In this document: one piece after another, positions 12,283-24,059 of the stretch | How positions within the stretch are numbered: position 1 is the stretch's first letter | How the letters are laid out: each line of letters begins with the position of its first letter | The notes under the pieces: generated by a model | What the model was told of the DNA's origin: nothing | What the model saw: only the letters and a program-made list of their open reading frames with translations | Databases searched by the model: none | Assembly: GCA_914767715.1 (NCBI GenBank) | Contig: OU612068.1 | Span: 10,852,001 to 10,912,000, forward strand | From: Membranipora membranacea | Lineage: Eukaryota; Bryozoa; Gymnolaemata; Cheilostomatida; Membraniporidae | Length of the DNA: 60,000 nucleotides | Direction of reading: 5' to 3' | Translations under genes and position numbers: made by a program

Positions 12283-12816
12283 TCGATCAAAAACGCATCG
12301 TCACAGGGAGCTAATATTTTAGATGAGATATAGGGACGTCATTGCGAAGCTCAAAACAGAGTTTCAAGCGTTTCTACGCTAGTAAAGAATTCTGCCCAAT
12401 TTTTGGCTATTTTCCCCAAGACCGTACCTATCGATTTTTATCAATTTGTTGCAAAATACCTAGATAGAAAACGCATCGTTACAGGGAGCTTATATTTTAG
12501 ATGAGATATAGAGGCGTCATTGCGAACTTCAAAACAGAGTTTCAAACGATTCTAAGCTAGTAAATAATTCTGCCCAATTATTGGCTAATTTCCCCAGGAC
12601 CGTACCTATCGATTTTTGTCGATTTCTTGCAAAATACCAAGATCAAATACGCATCGTCACAGGGAGGTAATGTTTTAGATGAGATATGGGGACGTCATTG
12701 CGAACTACAAAACAGAGTTTCAAACGTTTCTAAGCTAATAAAGAATTCTGCCCAATTATTGGCTATTTTCCCCAAGACCGTACCTATCGATTTTTATCGT
12801 TTTCTTGCAAAATACC
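11037..12816 (+). repeat. 890-bp (5-unit) tandem duplication in satellite A, complete
   Basis: Five subtypes at 11037-11926 are repeated in the same order at 11927-12816. Here both rounds are complete, unlike the shortened version at 3383-4628. The last unit of round 2 ends in ATCGTTTTC, where round 1 has ATCGATTTC. Confidence 0.87.
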
Positions 12817-13528
12817 TAGATAGAAAACGCATCGTTACAGGGAGTTAATATTTTAGATGAGATATAGAGACGTCATTGCGAACCTCAAAGACAGAGTTTC
12901 AAGCGTTTCTAAGCTAGTAAAGAATTCTGCCAATTATTGGCTAATTTCCCCAGGACCGTACCTATCGATTTTTATCGATTTCTTGCAAAATACCTAGATA
13001 GAAAACGCATCGTTACAGGGAGCTAATATTTTAGATGAGATATAGAGACGTCATTGCGAACTTCAAAACAGAGTTTCAAACGTTTCTAAGCTAGTAAAGA
13101 ATTCTGCCCAATAATTGGCTATTTTCCCCAGGACCGTACCTATCGATTTTTGTCGATTTCTTGCAAAATACCTAGATCAAAAACGCATCGTCACAGGGAG
13201 CTAATATTTTAGATGAGATATAGGGACGTCATTGTGAACTTCAAAACAGAGTTTCAAACGTTTCTAAGCTTATAAAGAATTCTGCCCAATTATTTGCTAT
13301 TTTCCCCAGGACCGTACCTATCGATTTTTGTCGAGTTCTTGCAAAATACCTCGATCAAAAACGCATCGTCACAGGGAGCTAATATTTTAGATGAGATATA
13401 GGGACGTCATTGCGAAGCTCAAAACAGAGTTTCAAGCGTTTCTACGCTAGTAAAGAATTTTGCCCAATTATTGGCTATTTTCCCCAGGACCGTACCTATC
13501 GATTTTTGTCAATTTCTTGCAAAATACC
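12639..13528 (+). repeat. Satellite A 5-unit block, copy 2 of an 8010-bp offset pair
   Basis: Second copy of 4629-5518. It keeps the rare AAGCTTATAAAG and ATTATTTGC variants. Differences include GAGTTTCAAACG (copy 1: GAGTTTTAAACG) and AAGAATTTTGCC near 13455, which destroys the otherwise near-universal GAATTC. Confidence 0.84.
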
Positions 13529-14130
13529 TAGATAGAAAACGCATCGTTACAGTGAGCTTATATTTTAGAGGAGATATAGAGACGTCATTGCGAACTTCAA
13601 AACAGAGTTTCAAACGTTTCTAAGCTAGTAAAGAATTCTGCCCAATTATTGGCTATTTTCCCCAAGACCGTTCCTATCACTATTTATCGATTTCTTGCAA
13701 AATACCTAGATAGAAAACGCATCGTTACAGGGAGCTAATATTTTAGATGAGATATAGAGACGTCATTGCGAACCTCAAAACAGAGTTTCAAGCGTTTCTA
13801 AGCTAGTAAAGAATTCTGCCAAACTATTGGCTAATTTCCCCAGGACTGTACCTATGGATTTTTGTCGATTTCTTGCAAAATACCTAGATCAAAAACGCAT
13901 CGTCACAGGGAGCTAATATTTTAGATGAGATATAGGGACGTCATTGTGAACTTCAAAACAGAGTTTCAAACGTTTCTAAGCTTGTAAAGAATTCTGCCCA
14001 ATTATTGGCTATTTTCCCCAGGACCGTACCTCTCGATTTTTGTCGGTTTCTTGCAAAATACCTAGATCAATAACGCATCGTCACAGGGAGCTAATATTTT
14101 AGATGAGATATAGGGACGTGATTGCGAACT
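13529..14130 (+). repeat. Diverged edge units of satellite A, last one truncated
   Basis: The last three and a half units before the joint carry substitutions seen rarely or nowhere else. These are CAGTGAGC and TAGAGGAGAT near 13551-13573, GTTCCTATCACTATTTATCG near 13670, TACCTCTCGATT near 14029, GTCGGTTTC near 14043, and GACGTGATTG near 14116. The final unit starts at 14063 and is cut after 68 bp. Confidence 0.85.
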
Positions 14131-14140
14131 CTGCGGCTTC
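14121..14140. other. Satellite A / satellite B junction
   Basis: Reading left to right, ATTGCGAACT belongs to satellite A (normally followed by TCAAAACAG) and CTCTGCGGCTTC belongs to satellite B (normally preceded by GTTTGG). The two parents share only CT at 14129-14130. No target-site duplication, transposon end or unique filler is present. This is consistent with end joining or illegitimate recombination, but the mechanism is inferred. Confidence 0.93.
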
Positions 14141-15660
14141 TTGTTCTCTGTCAGCGGTTGTTTTAATGACGCTCACTTTTGCTATAAAAAAACATGCCAA
14201 ACGGCAGCATCAAAAAATTAAATCCCTCTTCGATTCTTATCAAACTCCAACCAGTTCAAGCCCTTATTGGCCTCATTCAAAACGCAGAATATTGGAATCC
14301 TCTGATTAACTGAGGGGTAATTATGCTGACTTGAAATTTACAAAAATGTACCAAGGGAGGGTATCACGCTTTTTTTTCGCTCCGGTCAAAAAATAGATTT
14401 GCTTCTAACCTACTTCATGAGGAGGAGCAACTCCTGCTTGTCTCAAATCTGAAATCCGTTTGGCTCTGCGGCTTCTTGTTCTCTGTCATCGTCCGTTTTA
14501 ATGACGCTCACTTTTGCTAGAAAAAAACATGCCAGACAGCAGCATCAAAAAATTAAATCCCTCTTCGATTCTTATTAAACTCCAACCAGTTCAAGCCCTT
14601 AATGGCCTCATTCAAAACGCAGAATATTGGAATCCTCTGATTAACTGAGGGGTAATTACGCTGACTTGAAATTTACAAAAATATACCAAGGGAGGGTGTC
14701 ACGCTTTTTTTTCGCCCCGGTCAAAAATAGATTTGCTTCTTACCTACTTCATAAGGAGGAGCAACTCCTGCTTGTCTCAAATCTTAAATCCGTTTGGCTC
14801 TGCGGCTTCTTGTTCTCTGTCAGCGTCCGTTTTAATGACGCTCACTTTTGCTATAAAAAAACATGCCAAACGGCAACATCAAAAAATTAAATCCCTCTTC
14901 GATTCTTATCAAACTCCAACTACTTCAAGCCCTTACATTGGCCTCATTCAAAACGCAGAATATTGGAATCCTCTGATTAACTGAGGGGTAATTACGCTGA
15001 CTTGAAATTGACAAAAATATACCAAGGGAGGGTATCACCCTTTTTTTTCGCTCCGGTCAAAAAAATAGATTTGCTTCTAACCTACTTCATGAGGAGGAGC
15101 AACTCCTGCTTGTCTCAAATCTGAAATCCGTTTGGCTCTGCGGCTTCTTGTTCTCTGTCAGCGTCCGTTTTAATGACGCTCACTTTTGCTATAAAAAAAC
15201 ATGCCAAACGGCAGCATCAAAAAATTAAATCCCTCTTCGATTCTTATCAAACTCCAACCAGTTCAAGCCCTTATTGGCCTCATTCAAAACGCAGAATATT
15301 GGAATCCTCTGATTAACTGAGGGGTAATTACGCTGACTTGAAATTTACAAAAATATACCAAGGGAGGGTATCACGCTTTTTTTTCGCTCCGGTCAAAAAA
15401 TAGATTTGCTTCTAACCTACTTCATGAGGAGGAGCAACCCCTGTATGTCTCAAATCTGAAATCCGTTTGGCTCTGCGGCTTCTTGTTCTCTGTCTGCGTC
15501 CGTTTTAATGACGCTCACATTTGCTATAAGAAAACATGCCAAACGGCAGCATCAAAAAATTAAATCCCTCTTCGATTCTTATCAAACTCCAACCAGTTCA
15601 AGCCCTTATTGGCCTCATTCAAAACGCAGAATATTGGAATCCTCTGATTAACTGAGGGGT
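14131..15660 (+). repeat. Diverged edge units of satellite B
   Basis: Units next to the joint carry changes not seen in the interior: CAGCGGTTGTTTT near 14151, AAATGTACC near 14344, CCAGACAGC near 14531, CTTATTAAAC near 14571, CCTTAATGGCC near 14598, CATAAGGAGG near 14750, AACTACTTCAAG near 14918, TATCACCCTTT near 15035 and CAACCCCTGTATGTC near 15435. Such edge divergence is the usual result of reduced homogenisation at array ends. Confidence 0.82.
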
Positions 15661-17690
15661 AATTAAGCTGACTTGAAATTTACAAAAATATACCAAGGGA
15701 GGGTATCACGCTTTTTTTTCGCTCCGGTCAAAAAATAGATTTGCTTCTAACCTACTTCATGAGGAGGAGCAACTCCTGCTTCTCTCAAATCTGAAATCCG
15801 TTTGGCTCTGCGGCTTCTTGTTCTCTGTCAGCGTCCGTTTTAATGAAGCTCACTTTTGCTATAAAAAAACATGCCAAACGGCAGCATCAAAAAATTAAAT
15901 CCCTCTTCGATTCTTATCAAACTCCAACCAGTTCAAGCCCTTATTGGCCTCATTCAAAACGCAGAATATTGGAATCCTCTGATTAACTGAGGGGTAATTA
16001 CGCTGACTTGAAATTTACAAAAATATACCAAGGGAGGGTGTCACGCTTTTTTTTCGCAACGGTCAAAAAATAGATTTGCTTCTTACCTACTTCATGAGGA
16101 GGAGCAACTCCTGCTTGTCTTAAATCTGAAATCAGTTTGGCTCTGCGGCTTCTTGTTCTCTGTCAGCGTCCGTTCTAATGAAGCTCACTTTCGCTATAAA
16201 AAAACATGCCAAACGGCAGCATCAAAAAATTAAATCCCTCTTCGATTCTTATCAAACTCCAACCAGTTCAAGCCCTTATTGGCCTCATTCAAAACGCAGA
16301 ATATTGGAATCCTCTGATTAACTGAGGGGTAATTACGCTGACTTGATATTGACAAAAATATACCAAGGGAGGGTATCACGCTTTTTTTTCGCTCCGGTCA
16401 AAAAATAGATTTGCTTCTAACCTACTTCATGAGGAGGAGCAACTCCTGCTTGTCTCAAATCTGAAATCCGTTTGGCTCTGCGGCTTCTTGTTCTCTGTCA
16501 TCGTCCGTTTTAATGACGCTCACTTTTGCTAGAAAAAAACATGCCAAACGGCAGCATCAAAAAATTAAATCCCTCTTCGATTCTTATCAAACTCCAACCA
16601 GTTCAAGCCCTTATTGGCCTCATTCAAAACGCAGAATATTGGAATCCTCTGATTAACTGAGGGGTAATTACGCTGACTTGAAATTTACAAAAATATACCA
16701 AGGGAGGGTGTCACGCTTTTTTTTCGCTCCGGTCAAAAATAGATTTGCTTCTTACCTACTTCATGAGGAGGAGCAACTCCTGCTTGTCTCAAATCTGAAA
16801 TCCGTTTGGCTCTGCGGCTTCTTGTTCTCTGTCAGCGTCCCTTTTAATGAAGCTCACTTTTGCTATACAAAAATCATGCCAAACGGCAGCACCAAAAAAT
16901 TAAATCCCTCATCGATTCTTATCAAACTCCAACCAGTTCAAGCCCCTATTGGCCTCATTCAAAACGCAGAATATTGGAATCCTCTGATTAACTGAGGGGT
17001 AATTATGCTGACTTGAAATTTACAAAAATATACCAAGGGAGGGTATCACGCTTTTTTTTTTCCTCCGGTCAAAAAATAGATTTGCTTCTTACCTACTTCA
17101 TGAGGAGGAGCAACTACTGCTTGTCTCAAATCTGAAATCCGTTTGGCTCTGCGGCTTCTTGTTCTCTGTCAGCGTCCGTTTTAATGACGCTCACTTTTGC
17201 TATAAAAAAACATGCCAAACGGCAACATCAAAAAATTAAATCCCTCTTCGATTCTTATCAAACTCCAACTAGTTCAAGCCCTTATATTGGCCTCATTCAA
17301 AACGCAGAATATTGGAATCCTCTGATTAACTGAGGGGTAATTACGCTGACTTGAAATTGACAAATATATACCAAGGGAGGGTATCACGCTTTTTTTTCGC
17401 TCCAGTCAAAAATATAGATTTGCTTCTAACCTACTTCAGGAGGAGGAGCAACTCCTGCTTGTCTCAAATCTGAAATCCGTTTGGCTCTGCGGCTTCTTGT
17501 TCTCTGTCAGCGTCCGTTTTAATGATGCTCACTTTTGCTATAAAAAAACATGCCAAACGGCAGCATCAAAAAATTAAATCCCTCTTAGATTCTTATCAAA
17601 CTCCAACCAGTTCAAGCCCTTATTGGCCTCATTCAAAACGCAGAATATTGGAATCCTCTGATTAACTGAGGGGTAATTACGCTGACTTGA
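15660..17690 (+). repeat. 2684-bp offset duplication in satellite B, left copy (6 units)
   Basis: The rare AATTAAGCTG element at 15661 recurs at 18345, offset 2684 bp (8 units). The order that follows matches unit by unit: CTTCTCTC; CGCAACGG with GTCTTAAATC; ACTTGATATTG; GTGTCACGC with CAGCGTCCC and CTATACAAA; a long-T unit with CCTTATATTGG; CAGGAGGAG with GATGCTC. It ends near 17690, where this copy continues with a CGCAACGG unit and the right copy does not. Confidence 0.85.
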
Positions 17691-18343
17691 AATTTACAAA
17701 AATATACCAAGGGAGGGTATCACGCTTTTTTTTCGCAACGGTCAAAAAATAGATTTGCTTCTTACCTACTTCATGAGGAGGAGCAACTCCTGCTTGTCTT
17801 AAATCTGAAATCAGTTTGGCTCTGCGGCTTCTTGTTCTCTGTCATCCTCCGTTTTAATGACGCTCACTTTTGCTAGAAAAAAACATGCCAAACGGCAGCA
17901 TCAAAAAATTAAATCCCTCTTCGATTCTTATCAAACTCCAACCAGTTCAAGCCCTTATTGGCCTCATTCAAAACGCAGAATATTGGAATCCTCTGATTAA
18001 CTGAGGGGTAATTACGCTGACTTGAAATTGACAAAAATATACCAAGGGAGGGCATCACGCTTTTTTTTCGCTCCGGTCAAAAAATAGATTTGCTTCTAAC
18101 CTACTTCATGAGGAAGAGCAACTCCTGCTTGTCTCAAATCTGAAATCCGTTTGGCTCTGCGGCTTCTTGTTCTCTGTCATCGTCCGTTTTAATGACGCTC
18201 ACATTTGCTATAAAAAAACATGCCAAACGGCAGCATCAAAAAATTAAATCCCTCTTCGATTCTTATCAAACTCCAACCAGTTCAAGCCCTTATTGGCCTC
18301 ATTCAAAACGCAGAATATTGGAATCCTCTGATTAACTGAGGGG

Positions 18344-20374
18344 TAATTAAGCTGACTTGAAATTTACAAAAATATACCAAGGGAGGGTATCACGCTTTTT
18401 TTTCGCTCCGGTCAAAAAATAGATTTGCTTCTAACCTACTTCATGAGGAGGAGCAACTCCTGCTTCTCTCAAATCTGAAATCCGTTTGGCTCTGCGGCTT
18501 CTTGTTCTCTGTCAGCGTCCGTTTTAATGAAGCTCACTTTTGCTATAAAAAAACATGCCAAACGGCAGCATCAAAAAATTAAATCCCTCTTCGATTCTTA
18601 TCAAACTCCAACCAGTTCAAGCCCTTATTGGCCTCATTCAAAACGCAGAATATTGGAATCCTCTGATTAACTGAGGGGTAATTACGCTGACTTGAAATTT
18701 ACAAAAATATACCAAGGGAGGGTATCACGCTTTTTTTTCGCAACGGTCAAAAAATAGATTTGCTTCTTACCTACTTCATGAGGAGGAGCAACTCCTGCTT
18801 GTCTTAAATCTGAAATCAGTTTGGCTCTGCGGCTTCTTGTTCTCTGTCAGCGTCCGTTTTAATGAAGCTCACTTTCGCTATAAAAAAACATGCCAAACGG
18901 CAGCATCAAAAAATTAAATCCCTCTTCGATTCTTATCAAACTCCAACCAGTTCAAGCCCTTATTGGCCTCATTCAAAACGCAGAATATTGGAATCCTCTG
19001 ATTAACTGAGGGGTAATTACGCTGACTTGATATTGACAAAAATATACCAAGGGAGGGTATCACGCTTTTTTTTCGCTCCGGTCAAAAAATAGATTTGCTT
19101 CTAACCTACTTCATGAGGAGGAGCAACTCCTGCTTGTCTCAAATCTGAAATCCGTTTGGCTCTGCGGCTTCTTGTTCTCTGTCATCGTCCGTTTTAATGA
19201 CGCTCACTTTTGCTAGAAAAAAACATGCCAAACGGCAGCATCAAAAAATTAAATCCCTCTTCGATTCTTATCAAACTCCAACCAGTTCAAGCCCTTATTG
19301 GCCTCATTCAAAACGCAGAATATTGGAATCCTCTGATTAACTGAGGGGTAATTACGCTGACTTGAAATTTACAAAAATATACCAAGGGAGGGTGTCACGC
19401 TTTTTTTTCGCTCCGGTCAAAAATAGATTTGCTTCTTACCTACTTCATGAGGAGGAGCAACTCCTGCTTGTCTCAAATCTGAAATCCGTTTGGCTCTGCG
19501 GCTTCTTGTTCTCTGTCAGCGTCCCTTTTAATGAAGCTCACTTTTGCTATACAAAAATCATGCCAAACGGCAGCACCAAAAAATTAAATCCCTCATCGAT
19601 TCTTATCAAACTCCAACCAGTTCAAGCCCCTATTGGCCTCATTCAAAACGCAGAATATTGGAATCCTCTGATTAACTGAGGGGTAGTTATGCTGACTTGA
19701 AATTTACAAAAATATACCAAGGGAGGGTATCACGCTTTTTTTTTTCCTCCGGTCAAAAAATAGATTTGCTTCTTACCTACTTCATGAGGAGGAGCAACTA
19801 CTGCTTGTCTCAAATCTGAAATCCATTTGGCTCTGCGGCTTCTTGTTCTCTGTCAGCGTCCGTTTTAATGACGCTCACTTTTGCTATAAAAAAACATGCC
19901 AAACGGCAACATCAAAAAATTAAATCCCTCTTCGATTCTTATCAAACTCCAACTAGTTCAAGCCCTTATATTGGCCTCATTCAAAACGCAGAATATTGGA
20001 ATCCTCTGATTAACTGAGGGGTAATTACGCTGACTTGAAATTGACAAATATATACCAAGGGAGGGTATCACGCTTTTTTTTCGCTCCAGTCAAAAATATA
20101 GATTTGCTTCTAACCTACTTCAGGAGGAGGAGCAACTCCTGCTTGTCTCAAATCTGAAATCCGTTTGGCTCTGCGGCTTCTTGTTCTCTGTCAGCGTCCG
20201 TTTTAATGATGCTCACTTTTGCTATAAAAAAACATGCCAAACGGCAGCATCAAAAAATTAAATCCCTCTTAGATTCTTATCAAACTCCAACCAGTTCAAG
20301 CCCTTATTGGCCTCATTCAAAACGCAGAATATTGGAATCCTCTGATTAACTGAGGGGTAATTACGCTGACTTGA
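18344..20374 (+). repeat. 2684-bp offset duplication in satellite B, right copy (6 units)
   Basis: Second copy of 15660-17690. Differences are few: GGTAGTTATGC near 19681 (left copy GGTAATTATGC), ATCCATTTGG near 19822 (left copy ATCCGTTTGG), and GTTTTAATG near 18856 where the left copy has GTTCTAATG. These markers allow descendants of each copy to be traced at 46.8 kb and 49.5 kb. Confidence 0.85.
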
Positions 20375-21113
20375 AATTGACAAAAATATACCAAGGGAGG
20401 GTATCACGCTTTTTTTTCGCTCCGGTCAAAAAAATAGATTTGCTTTTAACCTACTTCAGGAGGAGGAGCAACTCCTGCTTGTCTCAAATCTGAAATTCGT
20501 TTGGCTCTGCGACTTCTTGTTCTCTGTCAGCGTCCGTTTTAATGACATTCACTTTTGCTATAAAAAAACATGCCAAACGGCAGCATCAAAAAATTAAATC
20601 CCTCTTCGATTCTTATCAAACTCCAACCAGTTCAAGCCCTTATTGGCCTCATTCAAAACGCAGAATATTGGAATCCTCTGATTAACTGAGGGGTAATTAA
20701 GCTGACTTGCAATTTACAAAAATATACCAAGGGAGGGTATCACGCTTTTTTTTCGCTCCGGTCAAAAAATAGATTTGCTTCTAACCTACTTCATGAGGAG
20801 GAGCAACTCCAGTGTGTCTCAAATCTGAAATCCGTTTGGCTCTGCGGCTTCTTGTTCTCTGTCTGCGTCCGTTTTAATGACGCTCACATTTGCTATAAAA
20901 AAACATGCCAAACGGCAGCATCAAAAAATTAAATCCCTCTTCGATTCTTATCAAACTCCAACCAGTTCAAGCCCTTATTGGCCTCATTCAAAACACAGAA
21001 TATTGGAATCCTCTGATTAACTGAGGGGTAATTACGCTGACTTGAAATTTACAAAAATATACCAAGGGAGGGTGTCACGCTTTTTTTTCGCTCCGGTCAA
21101 AAATAGATTTGCT
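19100..21113 (+). repeat. 2014-bp (6-unit) tandem duplication in satellite B, left copy
   Basis: This stretch is repeated immediately to the right with an offset of 2014 bp. The hybrid unit at the boundary has the left end of the unit at 23056 (GTGTCACGC, short A-tract) and the right end of the unit at about 19030 (CTAACC, CATCGTCC, GCTAGAAA). This confines the crossover to about 21101-21117. Confidence 0.88.
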
Positions 21114-23127
21114 TCTAACCTACTTCATGAGGAGGAGCAACTCCTGCTTGTCTCAAATCTGAAATCCGTTTGGCTCTGCGGCTTCTTGTTCTCTGTCATC
21201 GTCCGTTTTAATGACGCTCACTTTTGCTAGAAAAAAACATGCCAAACGGCAGCATCAAAAAATTAAATCCCTCTTCGATTCTTATCAAACTCCAACCAGT
21301 TCAAGCCCTTATTGGCCTCATTCAAAACGCAGAATATTGGAATCCTCTGATTAACTGAGGGGTAATTACGCTGACTTGAAATTTACAAAAATATACCAAG
21401 GGAGGGTGTCACGCTTTTTTTTCGCTCCGGTCAAAAATAGATTTGCTTCTTACCTACTTCATGAGGAGGAGCAACTCCTGCTTGTCTCAAATCTGAAATC
21501 CGTTTGGCTCTGCGGCTTCTTGTTCTCTGTCAGCGTCCCTTTTAATGAAGCTCACTTTTGCTATACAAAAATCATGCCAAACGGCAGCACCAAAAAATTA
21601 AATCCCTCATCGATTCTTATCAAACTCCAACCAGTTCAAGCCCCTATTGGCCTCATTCAAAACGCAGAATATTGGAATCCTCTGATTAACTGAGGGGTAG
21701 TTATGCTGACTTGAAATTTACAAAAATATACCAAGGGAGGGTATCACGCTTTTTTTTTTCCTCCGGTCAAAAAATAGATTTGCTTCTTACCTACTTCATG
21801 AGGAGGAGCAACTACTGCTTGTCTCAAATCTGAAATCCATTTGGCTCTGCGGCTTCTTGTTCTCTGTCAGCGTCCGTTTTAATGACGCTCACTTTTGCTA
21901 TAAAAAAACATGCCAAACGGCAACATCAAAAAATTAAATCCCTCTTCGATTCTTATCAAACTCCAACTAGTTCAAGCCCTTATATTGGCCTCATTCAAAA
22001 CGCAGAATATTGGAATCCTCTGATTAACTGAGGGGTAATTACGCTGACTTGAAATTGACAAATATATACCAAGGGAGGGTATCACGCTTTTTTTTCGCTC
22101 CAGTCAAAAATATAGATTTGCTTCTAACCTACTTCAGGAGGAGGAGCAACTCCTGCTTGTCTCAAATCTGAAATCCGTTTGGCTCTGCGGCTTCTTGTTC
22201 TCTGTCAGCGTCCGTTTTAATGATGCTCACTTTTGCTATAAAAAAACATGCCAAACGGCAGCATCAAAAAATTAAATCCCTCTTAGATTCTTATCAAACT
22301 CCAACCAGTTCAAGCCCTTATTGGCCTCATTCAAAACGCAGAATATTGGAATCCTCTGATTAACTGAGGGGTAATTACGCTGACTTGAAATTGACAAAAA
22401 TATACCAAGGGAGGGTATCACGCTTTTTTTTCGCTCCGGTCAAAAAAATAGATTTGCTTTTAACCTACTTCAGGAGGAGGAGCAACTCCTGCTTGTCTCA
22501 AATCTGAAATTCGTTTGGCTCTGCGACTTCTTGTTCTCTGTCAGCGTCCGTTTTAATGACATTCACTTTTGCTATAAAAAAACATGCCAAACGGCAGCAT
22601 CAAAAAATTAAATCCCTCTTCGATTCTTATCAAACTCCAACCAGTTCAAGCCCTTATTGGCCTCATTCAAAACGCAGAATATTGGAATCCTCTGATTAAC
22701 TGAGGGGTAATTAAGCTGACTTGCAATTTACAAAAATATACCAAGGGAGGGTATCACGCTTTTTTTTCGCTCCGGTCAAAAAATAGATTTGCTTCTAACC
22801 TACTTCATGAGGAGGAGCAACTCCAGTGTGTCTCAAATCTGAAATCCGTTTGGCTCTGCGGCTTCTTGTTCTCTGTCTGCGTCCGTTTTAATGACGCTCA
22901 CATTTGCTATAAAAAAACATGCCAAACGGCAGCATCAAAAAATTAAATCCCTCTTCGATTCTTATCAAACTCCAACCAGTTCAAGCCCTTATTGGCCTCA
23001 TTCAAAACACAGAATATTGGAATCCTCTGATTAACTGAGGGGTAATTACGCTGACTTGAAATTTACAAAAATATACCAAGGGAGGGTGTCACGCTTTTTT
23101 TTCGCTCCGGTCAAAAATAGATTTGCT
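21114..23127 (+). repeat. 2014-bp (6-unit) tandem duplication in satellite B, right copy
   Basis: Second copy of 19100-21113. It shares rare markers with the left copy: CCTTATATTGG, CAGGAGGAG, GCGACTTC, CCAGTGTGTC and AAAACACAGAATATTGG. The duplication is missing from the related large block on the right, where only one round is present between 49189 and 50869. Confidence 0.88.
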
Positions 23128-24059
23128 TCTTACCTACTTCATGAGGAGGAGCAACTCCTGCTTGTCTCAAATCTGAAATCCGTTTGGCTCTGCGGCTTCT
23201 TGTTCTCTGTCAGCGTCCGTTTTAATGAAGCTCACTTTCGCTATAAAAAGACATGCCAAACGGCAGCATCAAAAAATTAAATCCCTCTTAGATTCTTATC
23301 AAACTCCAACCAGTTCAAGCCCTTATTGGCCTCATTCAAAACGCAGAATATTGGAATCCTCTGATTAACTGAGGGGTAATTACGCTGACTTGAAATTGAC
23401 AAAAATATACCAAGGGAGGGTATCACGCTTTTTTTTCGCTCCGGTCAAAAAATAGATTTGCTTCTAACCTACTTCATGAGGAGGAGCAACTCCTGCTTGT
23501 CTCAAATCTGAAATCCGTTTGGCTCTGCGGCTTCTTGTTCTCTGTCATCCTCCGTTTTAATGACGCTCACTTTTGCTAGAAAAAAACATGCCAAACGGCA
23601 GCATCAAAAAATTAAATCCCTCTTCGATTCTTATCAAACTCCAACCAGTTCAAGCCCTTATTGGCCTCATTCAAAACGCAGAATATTGGAATCCTCTGAT
23701 TAACTGAGGGGTAATTACGCTGACTTGAAATTGACAAAAATATACCAAGGGAGGGCATCACGCTTTTTTTTCGCTCCGGTCAAAAAATAGATTTGCTTCT
23801 AACCTACTTCATGAGGAAGAGCAACTCCTGCTTGTCTCAAATCTGAAATCCGTTTGGCTCTGCGGCTTCTTGTTCTCTGTCATCGTCCGTTTTAATAACG
23901 CTCACTTTTGCTATAAAAAAACATGCCAAACGGCAGCATCAAAAAATTAAATCCCTCTTCGATTCTTATCAAACTCCAACCAGTTCAAGCCCTTATTGGC
24001 CTCATTCAAAAAGCAGAATATTGGAATCCTCTGATTAACTGAGGGGTAATTACGCTGAC

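Larger units (their letters stand above)
1..14130 (+). repeat. Satellite A array, 178-bp unit, about 79.4 copies
   Basis: Head-to-tail tandem array. Taking TAGAT(A/C) as the arbitrary unit start, units begin at 1, 179, 357, 535 and so on. They are still in exact register at 4095, 10325, 12639 and 14063, so the period is 178 bp with only 1-bp drift from compensating indels (for example CTGCCAATT for CTGCCCAATT, and an extra A in CTCAAAAACAG). Each unit carries an almost invariant GAATTC, a GACGTC in most copies, and one or two ATCGAT sites. Monomers differ by a limited set of linked substitutions that define about a dozen subtypes. All copies face the same way and nothing is inserted between them. 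The left edge is the window edge, so the array continues leftward. Non-coding: 178 is not a multiple of three, so no reading frame survives from unit to unit. The family is not recognised. A centromeric or heterochromatic satellite is inferred from structure only. Confidence 0.97.

Noticed and set aside
14103-14309. 68-codon open frame crossing the A/B junction
   Set aside because: The frame merely reads through the joint from truncated satellite A into satellite B. A fusion gene is not supported.
16678-16995. 105-codon plus-strand open frame in satellite B, recurring at 19362, 21376, 24729, 30090, 43488, 46505, 49189 and 52542
   Set aside because: It fits inside one repeat unit, starts at TTG, and appears only where a one-base A-tract deletion and CTATACAAA variants keep the frame open. 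Neighbouring units have it closed. It shows no domain or signal and no sign of selection for coding.
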